Positions 51,087 through 63,625 of a DNA stretch of 64,000 bases are shown here, piece by piece. Position 1 is the stretch's first letter. Every line of letters begins with the position of its first letter. Source of the stretch: Chiua virens (Eukaryota; Basidiomycota; Agaricomycetes; Boletales; Boletaceae); assembly GCA_019787685.1 (NCBI GenBank), contig JAHNUO010000016.1, positions 310,001-374,000 of the forward strand, in the 5' to 3' direction. The notes beneath the pieces are model-generated. The model was not told the DNA's origin. It saw nothing but the letters and a program-made list of their open reading frames with translations, and searched no databases. A program made the position numbers and the translations under genes.

Positions 51087-53851
51087 CTAACTGCTTGTCC
51101 CGAACCAAATTCGTCCTTGTCACCCTTGACGAAAGCGCGTGTACATTGGGCCATCGTCACAGATCTGTCATGGCGGTACGTCAGCATCATTCCCCCCAGG
51201 AATTGACGCAAGGAGAGAAAGCGATTACGTACGCGCGAGAAATGGGGTCCGTTTGGTAAAAGTTCGTGATGGGCTTCTTGAACGCCTGCCCGGATGCCTT
51301 GGCGCCAGCCGTCGCAGCCGCCAGCGATTTCAGACCGGCAAGTGCCACACCTATCGACGTCCGCTCCGTCACGTCGTATCGTACCAATGTGGGTGATATC
51401 TCCCAAAGACGATCCCTCAGGCTTAGGACATCATCGTAGGGCAGTGGAGTGCCCACGATTTCGGAGAGCGCACTGGGAAAGGGCTTTGGTGAGCACAGTA
51501 GAGTAGAGAAAGAGTCGAAGCCCGTACCGAATGATCTTCCAGTCCTCTCTTGAGGCACCTGGTGGAGGTACTGCGGCACGCCCGAGTTGTGACCGTCCTT
51601 CCGTGTTGACCCATGTCACGGACTTCTCCGTGTATGCGGCACCGGGCAAGCAAACATCCGCTAGCGACGCACCTAGATCACCGTGGTGACCTTGGTACAC
51701 CACAAATGCGTCTCGCGGGATTGATTTAGGGTCAACTTCGTCCGCATTGAGCAGATAGACAAACTTGGATTTCGTCATCGCGGCCTTCTTGGAGGGCACG
51801 AAACCAATGTCATATGCGGCAGGTCTAGAAGCAATCTATGCACATATCACTTCCATGACAAAGTCGCACTAGAGTAATCATGCAACCTACCCGGTGAAGC
51901 ACAGAGAAGCCGTTCCATTCGGGGGTTACGAGAGTAGTTCTTGTTCTTTTCTACGAAGGTTGCCAGGGCGTTATATGCAGCAGCGCCATCAGGGTGCTCG
52001 GAAAGTCCACTGCCGACGACTGATTAACGGTCTCTTCGCGGCCTTGAACGTCTCAGCGAATGCGCCCTTGCCAGCGATAAAGTTGGCAAGTGCTTTGGTG
52101 TCCGCACCAAGATAGTCGTAGCCGTAGGTTGTATCCGCAGGTTCGCCGATGAAGCCGACCTCGAGACCCGTGTGTAGCCAGCTCTTTCTGATACGTGAGT
52201 TCAAAACAGCTGCCTCATGACGAGGGTTAGTACCAATGAGGAGGATGGCGTCGGCATTCTCTACACCAGGAACCGTTGTGTTGAAGAGATAGTTCGACCG
52301 GACATCAATACCGTGAGGTGGTGGTACATTGCCATTGACTTGATCGAGGGTAAGATTGTCAGAGCCTAGTTTGTTGACAAAGTCTTTGAGGGCTACCAGG
52401 GACTCTGTGTCTGCCAAGTGGCCTGCCACAGCTTGAATCTCGTCATTCTTCGCACCAGAAGCCGCCAAGCCGTCAGCAATTCTTTGCAATGCTTCCTCCC
52501 AAGTCGCTGGTACGAATCGATCGCCCTCCTTGATCAAAGGTGTCGTTAGGCGTTGGAACTTGAGGCCATCGTAGGCGTAACGCGTCTTGTCGCTGATCCA
52601 TTCCTCGTTCACATCGTCGTTAGTACGTGGTTGTATCCGCATAACTTGGACGCCGCGAGAATCGACGCGAACATTTGAGCCAATGGCGTCCAAAACGTCT
52701 ATAGATTCAGGTGTTTTTAAGCTCCCATGGACGGGCGTGGAACGCGTATGGTTTGCTCGTCAATGCGCCGACAGGACAGAGGTCGACAATGTTGCCAGAG
52801 AGTTCCGAATCCATCGTTTTCTCGATGTACATGCCGATCTGCATGTCGTTTCCACGACCAGTTGTACCCAGCTCCTCTACACCTGCCACCTCGTTCGCGA
52901 AACGGACGCAACGGGTACATTGAATACAGCGATTCATGGACGTCTTGACGAGGGGGCCGAGTTCCTTGTTCTCCACAGCACGTTTCCCAGTGATTTCGTG
53001 GAAGCGAGTACGGTCGGAGCCATAACGCATCGACTGATCTTGTAGGTCACATTCGCCACCTTGGTCGCAGATGGGACAGTCTAGTGGGTGGTTGGCCAGG
53101 AGAAATTCCATGACACCCTCGCTACCGAAATGTTAGAACCACAAATACTGAGCCCTTTGAACACTCACCGGGCTTCATGAACGAGAGGCGTATTGGTGAA
53201 AACCTTCGCACCAGGCATGGCGGGCATGGCACTACACAGGGTCAAGAACGAATATAAGGAGAAACGAAACTGGTGCACTGACCATGACGCGACTGGTTTC
53301 GGTGACCGCTCAACCTCCACCAAGCACATACTACATCAACGGATGAAACTCGAAATACTCAATTTGGGGCGGAATCTACTCACCGGCAGTTACCAGCAAT
53401 GGCGAGTCTGATAACAAATGTAAGTCCGAAAGCATTCGGGTAACAGAGGGTATACTGACCTATCATGGTAGCAAAATCTTGAATGATGTTAAGACGCGCT
53501 GTTTCTCAAATGCGACCGAAGAAACTTACCGAGGAATGACAGCACCAGCTGCTTCGCATGCCTGAATCAAAGCGGAACCTATTTCACCTCTCAATCCAAG
53601 CCCTAGGATGCGCCATCTCAAAACCAACCTTGTGGGACTGTGACTTCCTTGCCGTCTACCGTCAACGTTATATCCTGCCGACGCGCGGAAGTCGACGCTA
53701 TTGACCGGCACCCTGTTTTCGTATCGTCCTTTAGTAACCAAACTGCGCTGATACAAAATCACGCAGTACCTTTCGGAGACGAACCGTGGCAGGCAACATT
53801 CCCGAGTCGCCCCGTGGAGTCTAAGGCCCGCCGGGAGACGAGCCTGAGCAT
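51087..53851 (-). CDS. Mitochondrial complex I 75-kDa subunit (NDUFS1/NUO-78), frameshifted as read
   Basis: The iron-sulfur subunit at the tip of the NADH:ubiquinone oxidoreductase arm in mitochondria. It starts at 53851 with a presequence ([18 protein letters not shown], then [20 protein letters not shown], where splicing a 56-nt intron gives the frame). The first third is cut by at least seven short introns. Cluster ligands are [15 protein letters not shown] (2Fe-2S), [19 protein letters not shown] and [10 protein letters not shown] with [12 protein letters not shown] (4Fe-4S sites). The molybdopterin-like fold follows, with [20 protein letters not shown] and [10 protein letters not shown]. 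Three +1 shifts are needed: near 52708 (KNT-TGA read as KNT-T-GAA), 52020 (KRPLI to [13 protein letters not shown]) and 51925 (NKNYS to VTPEWNGF). The end is uncertain: TAG at 51087 needs one more shift, and the unshifted frame runs to 50831. Confidence 0.8.
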
Positions 53852-54393
53852 GCTAACAGGGAGCACGAAATATTATAAAATGAGGAGAAAAAGCCAACTG
53901 AAGAACGATGGCCGCTTTGACGTTGGCCTTGTCGCCAGTTGCAAAATACAGTCGGTGCTCGTCGCACTTCGCCGCGATCACGCCCAATCCGAAATTTCAG
54001 GCGGAACTTCATTTTCGCGGCTGTTGCCGGCTGCCGAACGAGCATCCAATCATATCTCTGCTATATCAGGAGGAAACTGCCTGGGACACAAGAACTGCCA
54101 CTGGTACAGTTGGATCGCACAAAACGCAAGTTTTGTCTCTTGCGGATCAGATAAACGAAGCAACAAGAACAACGCTTGCCGTTCGCGCGTTCGAATACAG
54201 GGATAGGTGAACATTAAATCTGACCGTCTCGACGCGTGTTGCTCATACAGTAGAACATGCGAATCGCCTCAGACTTCGATATTTATATGTGTTGCTGCCC
54301 CGTCAAAGCGATGGAAAACTAAATCGAGGTTTTCATGACGACATAAAGACCAGAACGTCAGTGTGACATTGCAACGCATGATGCGAGGGGGAG

Positions 54394-55294
54394 TCAGCGT
54401 ACATCTTCAACTCTGTCCCGTATCTGATCAACGATCCGAACCAACGCTTTCCACTGGGGCAGATCATGGTTGTCAAGATCGAATCTGGGCGAGATTTTAA
54501 GACGAGGGAAGAGGTTTCTGTTGAACCCTGCAACCCCAGCAGGATCATGGACCATAGAAGGCCCTATCATATAATTTTCGTGATTTCGTGTGCCTTGTTT
54601 ATTCCCGAGTGGGTCTGAGATATTCTAGACCTTTCGACATCGACGAGCGGTGCAGGGATCCCCCTGGTATCCAGTGGAAGGCAAATGGACCTGAGATGCG
54701 GACAGTGAGGATGCCCAAAATGCCCGTCTGCGACAGTGAAGTATTCCAGCATTGACCAAGCTTTTGCAGCCCGTTCAACAAGGTGATCATCGACGACAGA
54801 GTGGCATAGGTCCAAGTGAACAAGAAGTCTGAGAGAAAAGAGTGTTTCAAAGGCTTGTGAAGACACAAAACAACCCTCCGAGCCAAAGGTGATCGATCGC
54901 ATAGATTCTTACCACGACGCCCCGAAGGCAAGACTTCGCACAACTTACGTAGATCTGAGTCGTGCAGCCAGTGTCGCAATTTTCAAGACATGAAGTGCTG
55001 AGGATGCGGGGCAGAACAAGAGGTCGAGTTCAAGGAATGCGGGAAAGGATGGTGTTAGATCGAAAGCTACTGGAAGTCGACCCTTCAAAGTGAATGATGT
55101 GAGGTTTTGAAATGATCCCACGACGGCGAGGTCTTTAGAAAGCTCCGAATGGTGACTTACCTCAAAAACTAAGAAACTCAGACAATGCGTGGCACGTTCT
55201 CGCCAAGGCTGCGAGGTCCTTGATGACCATGCGTTGTGGTAAACACATACTCGAAAGTTTTGAACCGGATCTCTGGAATGCTTAAGCAGGCCAT
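54394..55294 (-). CDS. F-box-like protein with leucine-rich region, frameshifted as read
   Basis: A typical Agaricomycete F-box-like family member. The start MACLSIPEIRFKTFEYVF resembles the family opening (xIPEILxxIF), and DLAALARTCHALSEFLSF is the rest of the F-box-like helix bundle, which in the family recruits substrates to SCF ubiquitin ligases. A Leu-rich region follows: FQNLTSFTLKGRLPVAFDL, LELDLLFCPASSALHVLKIA, LFSLRLLVHLDLCHSVVDDH and HCPHLRSICLPLDTRG. The C-terminus is HDLPQWKALVRIVDQIRDRV, ending in TGA at 54394. A +1 shift is needed near 55232 in the F-box, and further joins at about 54940 and 54600 need an intron or shift that I could not fix. The target is unknown. Confidence 0.5.
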
Positions 55295-56669
55295 TAGAAA
55301 GAAAGAGCAAGCACTGTAGCAGCAAACCGCAGTCCAGTAAGTGTGCGACCTATTACCCATAATGCCGTGGCATCCGTCAAAATTCGAATTTATCAGTTCG
55401 ATACCTTACTAATTATCCCACTCTTGCATTGAGTAGCGACGTCCGTTGCACGATAATCGGTGTATAGTTGAGTGCGTCTACTAGGAGGGGGGAAGATAGC
55501 CTATTGTTCCATTATGTAAGTGACACCAACATCTCAGGCTCTCGCATCGATCAGAGTCGCGCCCGATAAACGTCTAAGCTCTCCGATCCCACAGCGTCGC
55601 TGATTTCGTTCGCTTGTATCTTAAGAATATCATTCCCTTATCGCGACCCATCTCAACCGCCTGATTGGCCCCGTTTCCTTCGTAGCCCGTCATAGTCTCC
55701 CCGCCTTCCCGTCCTCGGCACCTTCAAAACCTAACCCACCAATTTTCCGCGCTTTCCATCGATCATGCCTCCATCCGCGACGAATGGGAAACAGACCGCA
55801 AAAATCTGAGTTTGGCGTCGAAAACAGCTCTGTAGGACTGGAGTCAGCGATGAGAAGCCGAACCCAGGACCGTGCCACCTCTATGTATCCCTTGGAAATC
55901 GTGCGTATAGAGTTCTGTTATTGTATGCTGACGATGAACGCTAACCGCGAAATAAATGTCACACTGGAGCCCCTTCCAACACATTCATAGAATTGATTCC
56001 CGACAAAAGAACTTTTCCCAAGGCAACCAACACTGAGGGTAGATACGAACAGAAAGTTTCCCTCAGTCAAGTTTGTCAGTCAACTGAGACAGTACAATAT
56101 TTATTCACTGCCTACTTGCCGTACAGTATCAATGACGCCGAGCACTACGCTACCCAACGCGGCGGGACTTGTTCGCCCGACACTTCGATCACGTAGAAAT
56201 TGGGTTATCAAGGCGTTGGCAATTGTTCTCGATTCGAGCGATGTTGAAGTAGAATTGTCCCGGGGTGTCCAGGATCGAACCGCTGGTGGGTAATGATAGC
56301 GAAATATCAGACGTGTCGTTCCAGTAAGTTTCATAGAATGGCGATAATTTCTCTTGCATTATTTCCTATCTCCACCCCGTCAGCTTTACCGATGGAGATT
56401 TTTATTTTTAGCCAGAAGAGTCTGAGCCTAGCTTGGGATTGACTCCTCTGAGATCCTGCGCACACTTGACTGATTCGGTGACCTTTCAGCTGACACCATG
56501 AACTGAGCGGTGTCTACAAGACAGAAGAACGCCAGGCCTCCATTTATGAGGCACTGTCGAATGGAAGTCACTCACGTAGCACTCAAGACACTCAGAGGTA
56601 CACATTGACACCTACTGGCAATAAATGAAAAACGACCGATACAATACTTACAAGCAACTGTTGTCACGG
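55295..56669. other. Unassigned stretch
   Basis: No gene is supported. Short frames at 55690-55990 overlap on both strands. A B-box-like GGTTCGATCC occurs on the minus strand at about 56271, without a tRNA around it. Confidence 0.35.
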
Positions 56670-57089
56670 TCAAATTTTTATTTGCCGGTTGGATGGAGAC
56701 GTGATGGCCGTGAACATGATCCATGTCTGTTTTTGTGCGTGGTTCAACAAGGTATAAGCCTGAAACTTCACACCAGAGACCGTCAGCAAATTACAACTGA
56801 CAACTGTTACAGAATTCACTACACCGAAATGTCCAAAACTTGCTACTGAGTTTGGATTTCTGAAGTGCCCAGTCGTTGCGAAACATGTTTTTTTGCCATG
56901 ATAAGATTTTCCGGTAGATGAAGAAGAAGTTGGAGCGGAGCTGGATGCACCTGCTGAGCCATAGCTTCCCGATTTACTCTTAATGGTCAGCCTTGTCACC
57001 AGAATGGCATGTGCCAAAGCTACCTTGAAACGCCTTCGCTTCTTCGCGCTGTGTCGTTCCTGTCCCCGTCTGGAACCACCATGTTGCAC
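56670..57089 (-). CDS. Weak candidate, Ser-rich hypothetical protein
   Basis: An open frame of 139 codons, divergent from the DUF6533-type gene. It opens with a basic stretch (SAKKRRRFK) and a Ser-rich stretch (GSAGASSSAPTSSSSTG). A possible intron after RRRFK (GTAGCT to TTAAG) would delete the next hydrophobic part. No homologue or domain is recognised, and composition alone does not prove coding. Confidence 0.2.
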   Translation of the reverse strand: MQHGGSRRGQERHSAKKRRRFKVALAHAILVTRLTIKSKSGSYGSAGASSSAPTSSSSTGKSYHGKKTCFATTGHFRNPNSVASFGHFGVVNSVTVVSCNLLTVSGVKFQAYTLLNHAQKQTWIMFTAITSPSNRQIKI

Positions 57090-57196
57090 ATGCCGGTGGC
57101 AACTCCGTCATTTAAGCTCTTCCGGGGCCCCGCCCAATCTCACTCTTCGTCCTCCTGCTGTTCGTTTGGGTTTTCACCCAAGCTTACTCTAGGGAC

Positions 57197-58940
57197 ATGT
57201 CTTCCGATTCAGATTTAGGGTCTGTCGTAGCATCGTTGCGCTTTGGTAACTATACATCTCGTGAGTACGTTCACGGGTACGCAATTGGAACACCTGATCT
57301 TACAGTCATTTCAGTTGTTATCGTTGCAGCCGTCGTATACGACTACGGTGAGTGTACATAGTCACTTCCACTCTCCGAACCCGAATCTAACTCGATGCTC
57401 AGTCATTACCCTACCGAATGAGGTCTTTGTCTCTATTATTTTCTCGGGAGACCCTTTCTGATCACCTTCCGCAGATAAATTACGTTTGGGTGAGCAAGCA
57501 TCCGCAGGTGCACACGGAATGGCTCTGATCGCATCCTCACAGAATAGGCCATGGAGCTTTGTCTCCACCATGTTCGTCGTCGTATGTACTATCAGATCTC
57601 CAAAGCAGTCTGACTCTGACCCGTTCAAAAGGTCCGATATGCTGGGCTTACTACCGCGTTGTAAGTGCCTCGAATGATGACACATCATATACTATGTCAC
57701 GCGTCAAGACCACTGAACTCAAATTCCGTACACAGAACTCAATCGCTATGTGAGCATTGAACTCGATTTGACATGCATCTCACTTGATACTACTGGCATT
57801 TTGAAAGTTGGAACGACGTTCATTCCTGGCCCCATCCAGGCGAGTTTTTTCTCGTGTTCTATACATTATAGCTGAGACAAGTCGTTCAATCAGACGTATG
57901 TATTTTCCGCCGCTTGGATCATGATGCTTTATCAATGATCTCGATTGGATAGGTGTAAGCAATGTGGTGTTGCCAAATAACTTGTCAGAATTCCTAACGA
58001 TGAGATAAAGGCACGATTGTGCTGCTGATATCGGAAGGGACGTTTATCCTCTTCCTTGGTGCTGCAGATAGTAAGTGGCCCGTTGGCACGATCGTTCCTA
58101 ACCAATGGACCGTGTTTGCCTCAATTAGTTGTTATGATCTTACGCGTGTACGCAATGTACAATCAATCGAGGAGAGTCCTAGGGGTACTCCTTCTGTTTT
58201 ACGTAGCAACTATCGTTCTTTTTTCTGTCTCTGCGGCCTACTACAACAATCCTGACACAAATATGACGAGTACGTCCCAACGCCTTCAAGTTCAGACAGA
58301 ATTACTCACTTCCTCTCCTTACAGTGCTCACCCCTCAGGTGGACGACATGTCCTTTTGCTATCCAACATACATCATCACATCCCAACTCGGCAAATACAA
58401 ATACATTCCTCGATACATTCTCGCTGGGCTCCTGTTTATCCTTGCTGTTTCCAAGCTATGCATGGATTCGATCCAATCGTACAGGATAACGAAGGAATGG
58501 AGAACCAATCAATATGTCAACCTCCTCGTCAGGGAAGGCATATTTTATTTCGTCGCGTACGTCTCCTTTGTCTCCAAGCAACATGGGAATGTGAAACACG
58601 AACTAATCTTCTCGACTTTGAATAATACAGACACATATTTTACATTGTCGACTTTGGACAGGATGTGTTTGGGACCATGATGGCCGTGATCGCTTTCATC
58701 ACGATGATCTCCCTCTCTCCTCGGTTCATTATGAGCGTCCGGGAACTATACGTATCCAACATGCAGTCCGTGACGGCCTGGGATAAAGGACTCGACTCTG
58801 GATTTGGACTGAAAGGGACGCCTTCCCGAGTGACGTGTCCGTCCTCGGTCGGATTTTCACAGACGGTATGGACCCATGATCGGTCGGAAGGAGACACAGA
58901 GATGCAGGTGGTCCGAAGTACCGCTCGTTCTATGGGCTAA
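57197..58940 (+). CDS. DUF6533-type multi-pass membrane protein
   Basis: A family of about 300-350 aa, common and often expanded in Agaricomycetes, with a seven-helix layout of unknown function. The opening MSSDSDLGSVVASLRFGNYT is followed after a GTGAGT intron by helix 1, LISVVIVAAVVYDYVITLP, which matches the conserved V-Y-D-Y-x-x-T-L-P motif of DUF6533. Later parts are RVYAMYNQSRRVLGVLLLFY, YIPRYILAGLLFILAVSKLC, HIFYIVDFGQDVFGTMMAVI and a Ser/Thr-rich cytosolic tail ending RSTARSMG. The 3' half (exons from 58111) splices cleanly. The part from 57590 to 58060 is less certain, and one intron there seems to start with GC (after GTTFIPGPIQ at 57838). Confidence 0.6.
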
Positions 58941-60359
58941 TATTATTATCTATATATTTGTAACTTGAAAGGATTCGCGACTACTTTCTATCATTCAGGC
59001 AACGTTTATATATTGATGTCGTTTGCTGTCCCCTCGGGTTTAGGTATAAGAGCAATCGTTCAAACTGTTCAAGTTTCGGGCCGCTGCCGGAGGTGTCACG
59101 GTGTCCGATACCGCAATGGTGCCACTGACGCGCCGGCTACGTCAAGTACTTGGGATGAACGTTTCAGCCTATTGGTTCCTGGGCCTGCGACGCGATGATC
59201 TACCCCGCATTAGGACCTGCTCCGGCCTCTTAGCGCATCCCTCTTGCAGTGCAGCTGTCCGCATGGTCTGCCCACTGACAGCTCCCACTCCACAATTCTT
59301 GTAACTCAGAATATTTGTTATTCCTTGCGCCTTGCCGACCGTCGGAACCCTCGTTTGGCAAGTATTGCAATCGTATGGGAATAGATACCATTCCCTTGTG
59401 GACATCTCTCGCGTGCAGCAGTTGGTTGAAACCAACGTTAGCGCCCCCCATCAAGTTCTACGGACTTTCTCAAACGACAAGCTTGCCGAGCATCAATTAT
59501 TTATTTAGCGAGCTCGATTATAGTATCGATGAAGGCATGGATCTTGGTTTCGCCGGCGGGGAAAGGAAAAGGTGCCTTTTCCCGTGGCATTTCTTAATTG
59601 TGAACGTGCATGGAGCTTGAGCTGACCGTATGGGGGATACGAGAGCAAGGATGCCTGAGGGCGGTCTATTCCCTGATTATGCTGGTTCACGTACCTGCCA
59701 GGTTCCTTGTCTTCTGTGTCGATCGGCGGCTCCCAACCAACTGCTGGTTAGCACTGCTATGGGGATCCTATGTAATTGTCTCCTGCGTGAATCGACAACC
59801 ATCCAGCAGCGACACGAAACGGAGGTAGGGGGACGTTGCACCGGCAGAACTGAGCGGTAGAAATGCCATGAGCACGATTATGATGGGGCTGCGGATAGAC
59901 GCCACTGCAGCTTGCGCTATTTCCCTCTTCCGTTCATCCTTCGGAGAAACCTGCTCGCGGCATGCGGAGATCTTTGAGTGTTACTTGCACACACACTTTA
60001 GGAATACGTTCCCGATCTTGTGACGTTGGGTATGCACGCATGGATGTGAATCATGGGATGCATCACCGAGCCAAAAGCAAGAGACGAACGAGGGTTCGGC
60101 AATCTTCTCGAGAACTATCGTCCGTTTAGTGCCGTTTCATCGTTCATTCCACGGAACGTTATACTTTGTCTCACCTTTAGCCTGCCGGGCATTGGGTTGA
60201 TACAAGCACATTGAGCGAACTCGTTCCACTTGAAGAAGCGCGCATAGTCGAAAGCGGGTCAAAGGAATGAGTCTTTATTCTAGGAAGATCGCAAACACGG
60301 ACGTAACGGACGCTCAGCTTGGTTACGTCGCATCCAGTTAAGTACGTCGATTGTGTTAA
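58941..60359. other. Unassigned stretch
   Basis: No convincing gene. Plus frames at 59315-59620 and 59610-59860 and minus frames at 59169-59454 conflict and show no domain. No repeat shared with the rest of the window was noticed. Confidence 0.35.
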
Positions 60360-63300
60360 GGCGGCCCATCTACGCTACCATAACGAGAGCACAACGCCGT
60401 GCTGGGACCGGGATCCAAACTCTATCTCTACAGTCAGCAGGAATCTTTTGATTCTAGCCACTGTCGTGAGTTTCTCGATACAAGCTTAATAAATGTATAC
60501 TTACCATCACGCTGGCAGGAACCTTTTCGGACGCCGTTCAGTCGTGACATTTACCGGTAGTGGCTTTAAATGCGATGTCAGCGACCACGAGGTAATCCAC
60601 ATCATAAAAGCGACACACCGGAGCTGCTTGGTTCGGTTCCGACGTGCCTTGAGCATTTTGTGCAGTAGCAGCTTGCTGTGGAACCTGAAGGATGGGCACC
60701 CTGGCAGGTGACCTCTCTCGCGAAATCCTTCTAAGCCAAAGGATGAATTGATTGTATCATTTTTCTCCAGGAGGTGTATAAACCATTCGCTGAGAGGATA
60801 TGAGATACGCTGCATACCGTCTGAAAATAGAGACGACTCACTAGTGAGCGCTGATCCGCAGCCATTGTAGCATTGTGTCTGTGCTGTGGGTGCGTTGTGG
60901 ATGGTCCTGAATCCACTCGAATGACAAGGTCACTGGACGTTGCGATACATCGGCTGGGTTCAGGGAGTCGAGGATGCTTGTTCTACTAGCCAATCATGCA
61001 TTTGAACCATGTCGCAACCTGTGGACGTCGCTTGTGTGATGGGTGGTTTTGGGGTGTACATCTGGACTCGGTTTGGAAGGTAGAAATGTGGGTACGAGAG
61101 GCATGGGCCGCGACACAAGATGAGACGTCTTGAGCGGCGGTACCTCATGCACGCGAGAAGGGACGCATGATGCAGGGGACGGCAGCTACAGCAACGTCAA
61201 CATGCATATAGAGAAGAACGAAGGCGGGTGCGGGTGCGCTCGATGGCACTACCTCGAACTATAGCGTCGTGAGTACCCGCTTAGAAACAGATATGAATGA
61301 ACCCATACCTCAAGGGGATCCACCTCTTCGTCTCTGCTCTGGGGCTCTTTCTCGTTGTCAACGTATCCCTGATGTAAGAAGACGGGATGGAGATGTTAGA
61401 GGGATCTTCGCGTGGTACTGGATGAGTGTCGTGAGCCGAGGTTCATTGTTTTGTTTGTCCCTAGATACCTGATGGATTGTGAGCAATCCGACTTGCGAGC
61501 ACAATGCATGTATAAACATTTACTTTGTTAAACAAGTCTGGAAGGATAGCAATGAGGTTATGAATGGCGAGTTTCCCGTCCAGCCGTCCTGCTGCGATAT
61601 TCCTGGGCCCCTAAGGCCCAGGTTTCAGAGGTGGGCGGAGTGCCAAAAAATGACGGATGTCTCGGACCGGTCGGAGTAAGTCGGATTCGAATTCTTTGTA
61701 GGATGGGCTGGGTTTCGTCGCTGCTCCGATTTCGTCTGAGTCTCAACAGATCTAATCGGACGTTGTCGTCGGATGTTGTTTTCTTCTAGCTCTTCGTTTT
61801 TATCTCTTCGTCGTGATAGCTATCGCTGCAAATCGTACGTCTTTTGCCAATATCGTCTGTGTCTGAACGGATCTTGGATGCTGTTGTTTCCTTTTATAGC
61901 TTCGTCGCGATAGCTATTGTCGTTTTCTCTTACTCTTATCTCTTTGTCGTGATAGCCATGGATCAGTGGAGCGGATATCACCTAGTGTATTTCAATTCAC
62001 GCTTCGATATGTGTGTGATGATGATTAAAATTTTGCATCTGAATCACAAACGTACCGCAACGACAGGCTGTTTCACTTGTAATCCCAATTCCCTGATAAA
62101 TCTGCTCGTCTAGACCTGTCCATAAATTTTTCAAATCATTCGTCTAAGTCGCAGTCTCACGACCGCCGGTCCCGTGCGTCTTCCATTGCTATATGTAAAC
62201 CTCCGAGTTGAGCTCATCGAAACATCATCTTGCACCCCTACACCCGGGCCCTCATGGCGACCCACCATGATGTTGTAAAAGATGACCGTACGGTGCGACA
62301 ACTTCTTGAAGTATGTATACAATCGCTTTCTCCACTATCGTACTACATATCTTTGTGCCTTTCTACAGAGAAGCGTATTCCTTCGCACTTACTATGGAAT
62401 CGTATAGTCTATGTCCTGCTCCCTGTCCCGTGCAGTTTCTGTCCTTGTCATGATGCTGTCAAAATGCCGCCCACACGTATACACCCACGTTCCGATGGAG
62501 GCCGTTCAATTTGTTTCCCACATTCTGGCAACGTCAGTTTATCACGATTGATTAACATTTATTATTCTTGCTCATGTTCTTTACAGGCTTATTGTTCACT
62601 CAGCTGATCTAGATGATTAAGTATATAAAATGTATCTACTGTCTTCAAAATCTTGCTCGTAAATCGCACAATGTGTTAGAATAGCATGTTACATAATCTG
62701 TTTATCGCTTGGGGTACGAAGCATGACTTTTTCTGAGTCCGTTGACAATCTACACCCGAGTTGTGACTGCCATTATTTACTCAAACGGGTGTAAGTTTCG
62801 TTTCGATCTTCAACGCAAGAAATCAACTGTCTCTCTATCATAACACGCATCTACTGTCTTGCTCGTGAATCGTACGATGTATTATAATATTAACATGTTA
62901 CATAATCAATTTATCGCTCGGGGTCCAGGTCTGCCCGCAGGGCCGTTAAATAGCTACTATCAAAAGACAAAGCTATCAGCCGTATTTAAGTTCGTCATCA
63001 TCTCTCGGGCTGGTGTCGTCATCGATGCGAGAGAGGGTGGTTAGATCCAAGAATGAGATGGAGTTGAAAGTCCTGGTAACTATAAAATTATCGTTGCCGA
63101 CTAGAGCAATGGACGATCTATGACTTGTGACTCCCAGGACTCGTCGCTACAGGTGTGGAAAAGTCGCGCTCCATCGTCGGACTCCATGCTGGCAGCTGGG
63201 CAGCAACTTGAATGGCCAACTCTGTCTTGGTGTTGATGATGGACCGTTGCGACCATTCCCCTCACAAGCGGCGATTTGGTCCCAATTAGGGGAGAATTGG

Positions 63301-63625
63301 GTACTGTTGATCGTACTAGTATCGAATTGGAGAGTCCGGCTGCGGCCTGTTCGCACCTGGTTTCTGTCCACATGGACAGCCTTTTTCTGCGGCTTATCTT
63401 TTGTTCCTCAGACGACCGTTGATATCGAAATGGCGATTACGCTCAATTCCATCTGCGATGTCGAGCCGTCGGATCCCATCCAAGCGGTGCTCTCCGTCTT
63501 CGGAGAACACAATGACCCAAACATTGATAGAGCTTCCTGTTTCAAGTATCACGTCGTCTTTACCGAACTTTCAGTGCGCCGCGTGCTCCTTTTAACTGCC
63601 CCTCGCCGGTCTTGGTTTGCGACAG
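60360..63625 (-). pseudogene. WD40 family copy C5, decayed and split by an insertion
   Basis: Remains of a fifth family member, closest to C2. The first exon survives at 63625-63607 but its ATG is now CTG (CTG TCG CAA ACC AAG ACC G). Propeller fragments follow at 63600-62955, then a 1.35-kb insertion, then the propeller end DGKLAIHNLIAILPDLF at about 61580, a linker part ending near EEVDPLE, and the VYTPPGEK module near 60780, where Glu-Arg has decayed. Several stops and indels occur throughout. It cannot make a functional protein. Confidence 0.75.
61600..62950. mobile_element. Unclassified 1.35-kb insertion in WD40 copy C5
   Basis: Alignment to C2 breaks at 61600 and resumes at 62951, with TA at both junctions. 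The left end carries GGGCCCCTAAGGCCCAGG and the right end GGTCCAGGTCTGCCCGCAGG, GC-rich and partly inverted, so terminal inverted repeats are possible. Near the right end a repeat of about 90 bp occurs twice (62630-62720 and 62845-62930, sharing ATGTTACATAATC and TTTATCGC). No transposase frame was found. The frame 62230-62607 shows no domain. Confidence 0.55.

Noticed and set aside
53640..53762. A frameshift in the N-terminal region of the complex I 75-kDa gene
   Set aside because: Starting at ATG 53851 and splicing the GTACTG to AAACAG intron gives a normal presequence and correct frame without any shift.
56230..56300. tRNA gene on the minus strand, from the B-box GGTTCGATCC
   Set aside because: No A box at the right distance and no pairing acceptor or anticodon stem.
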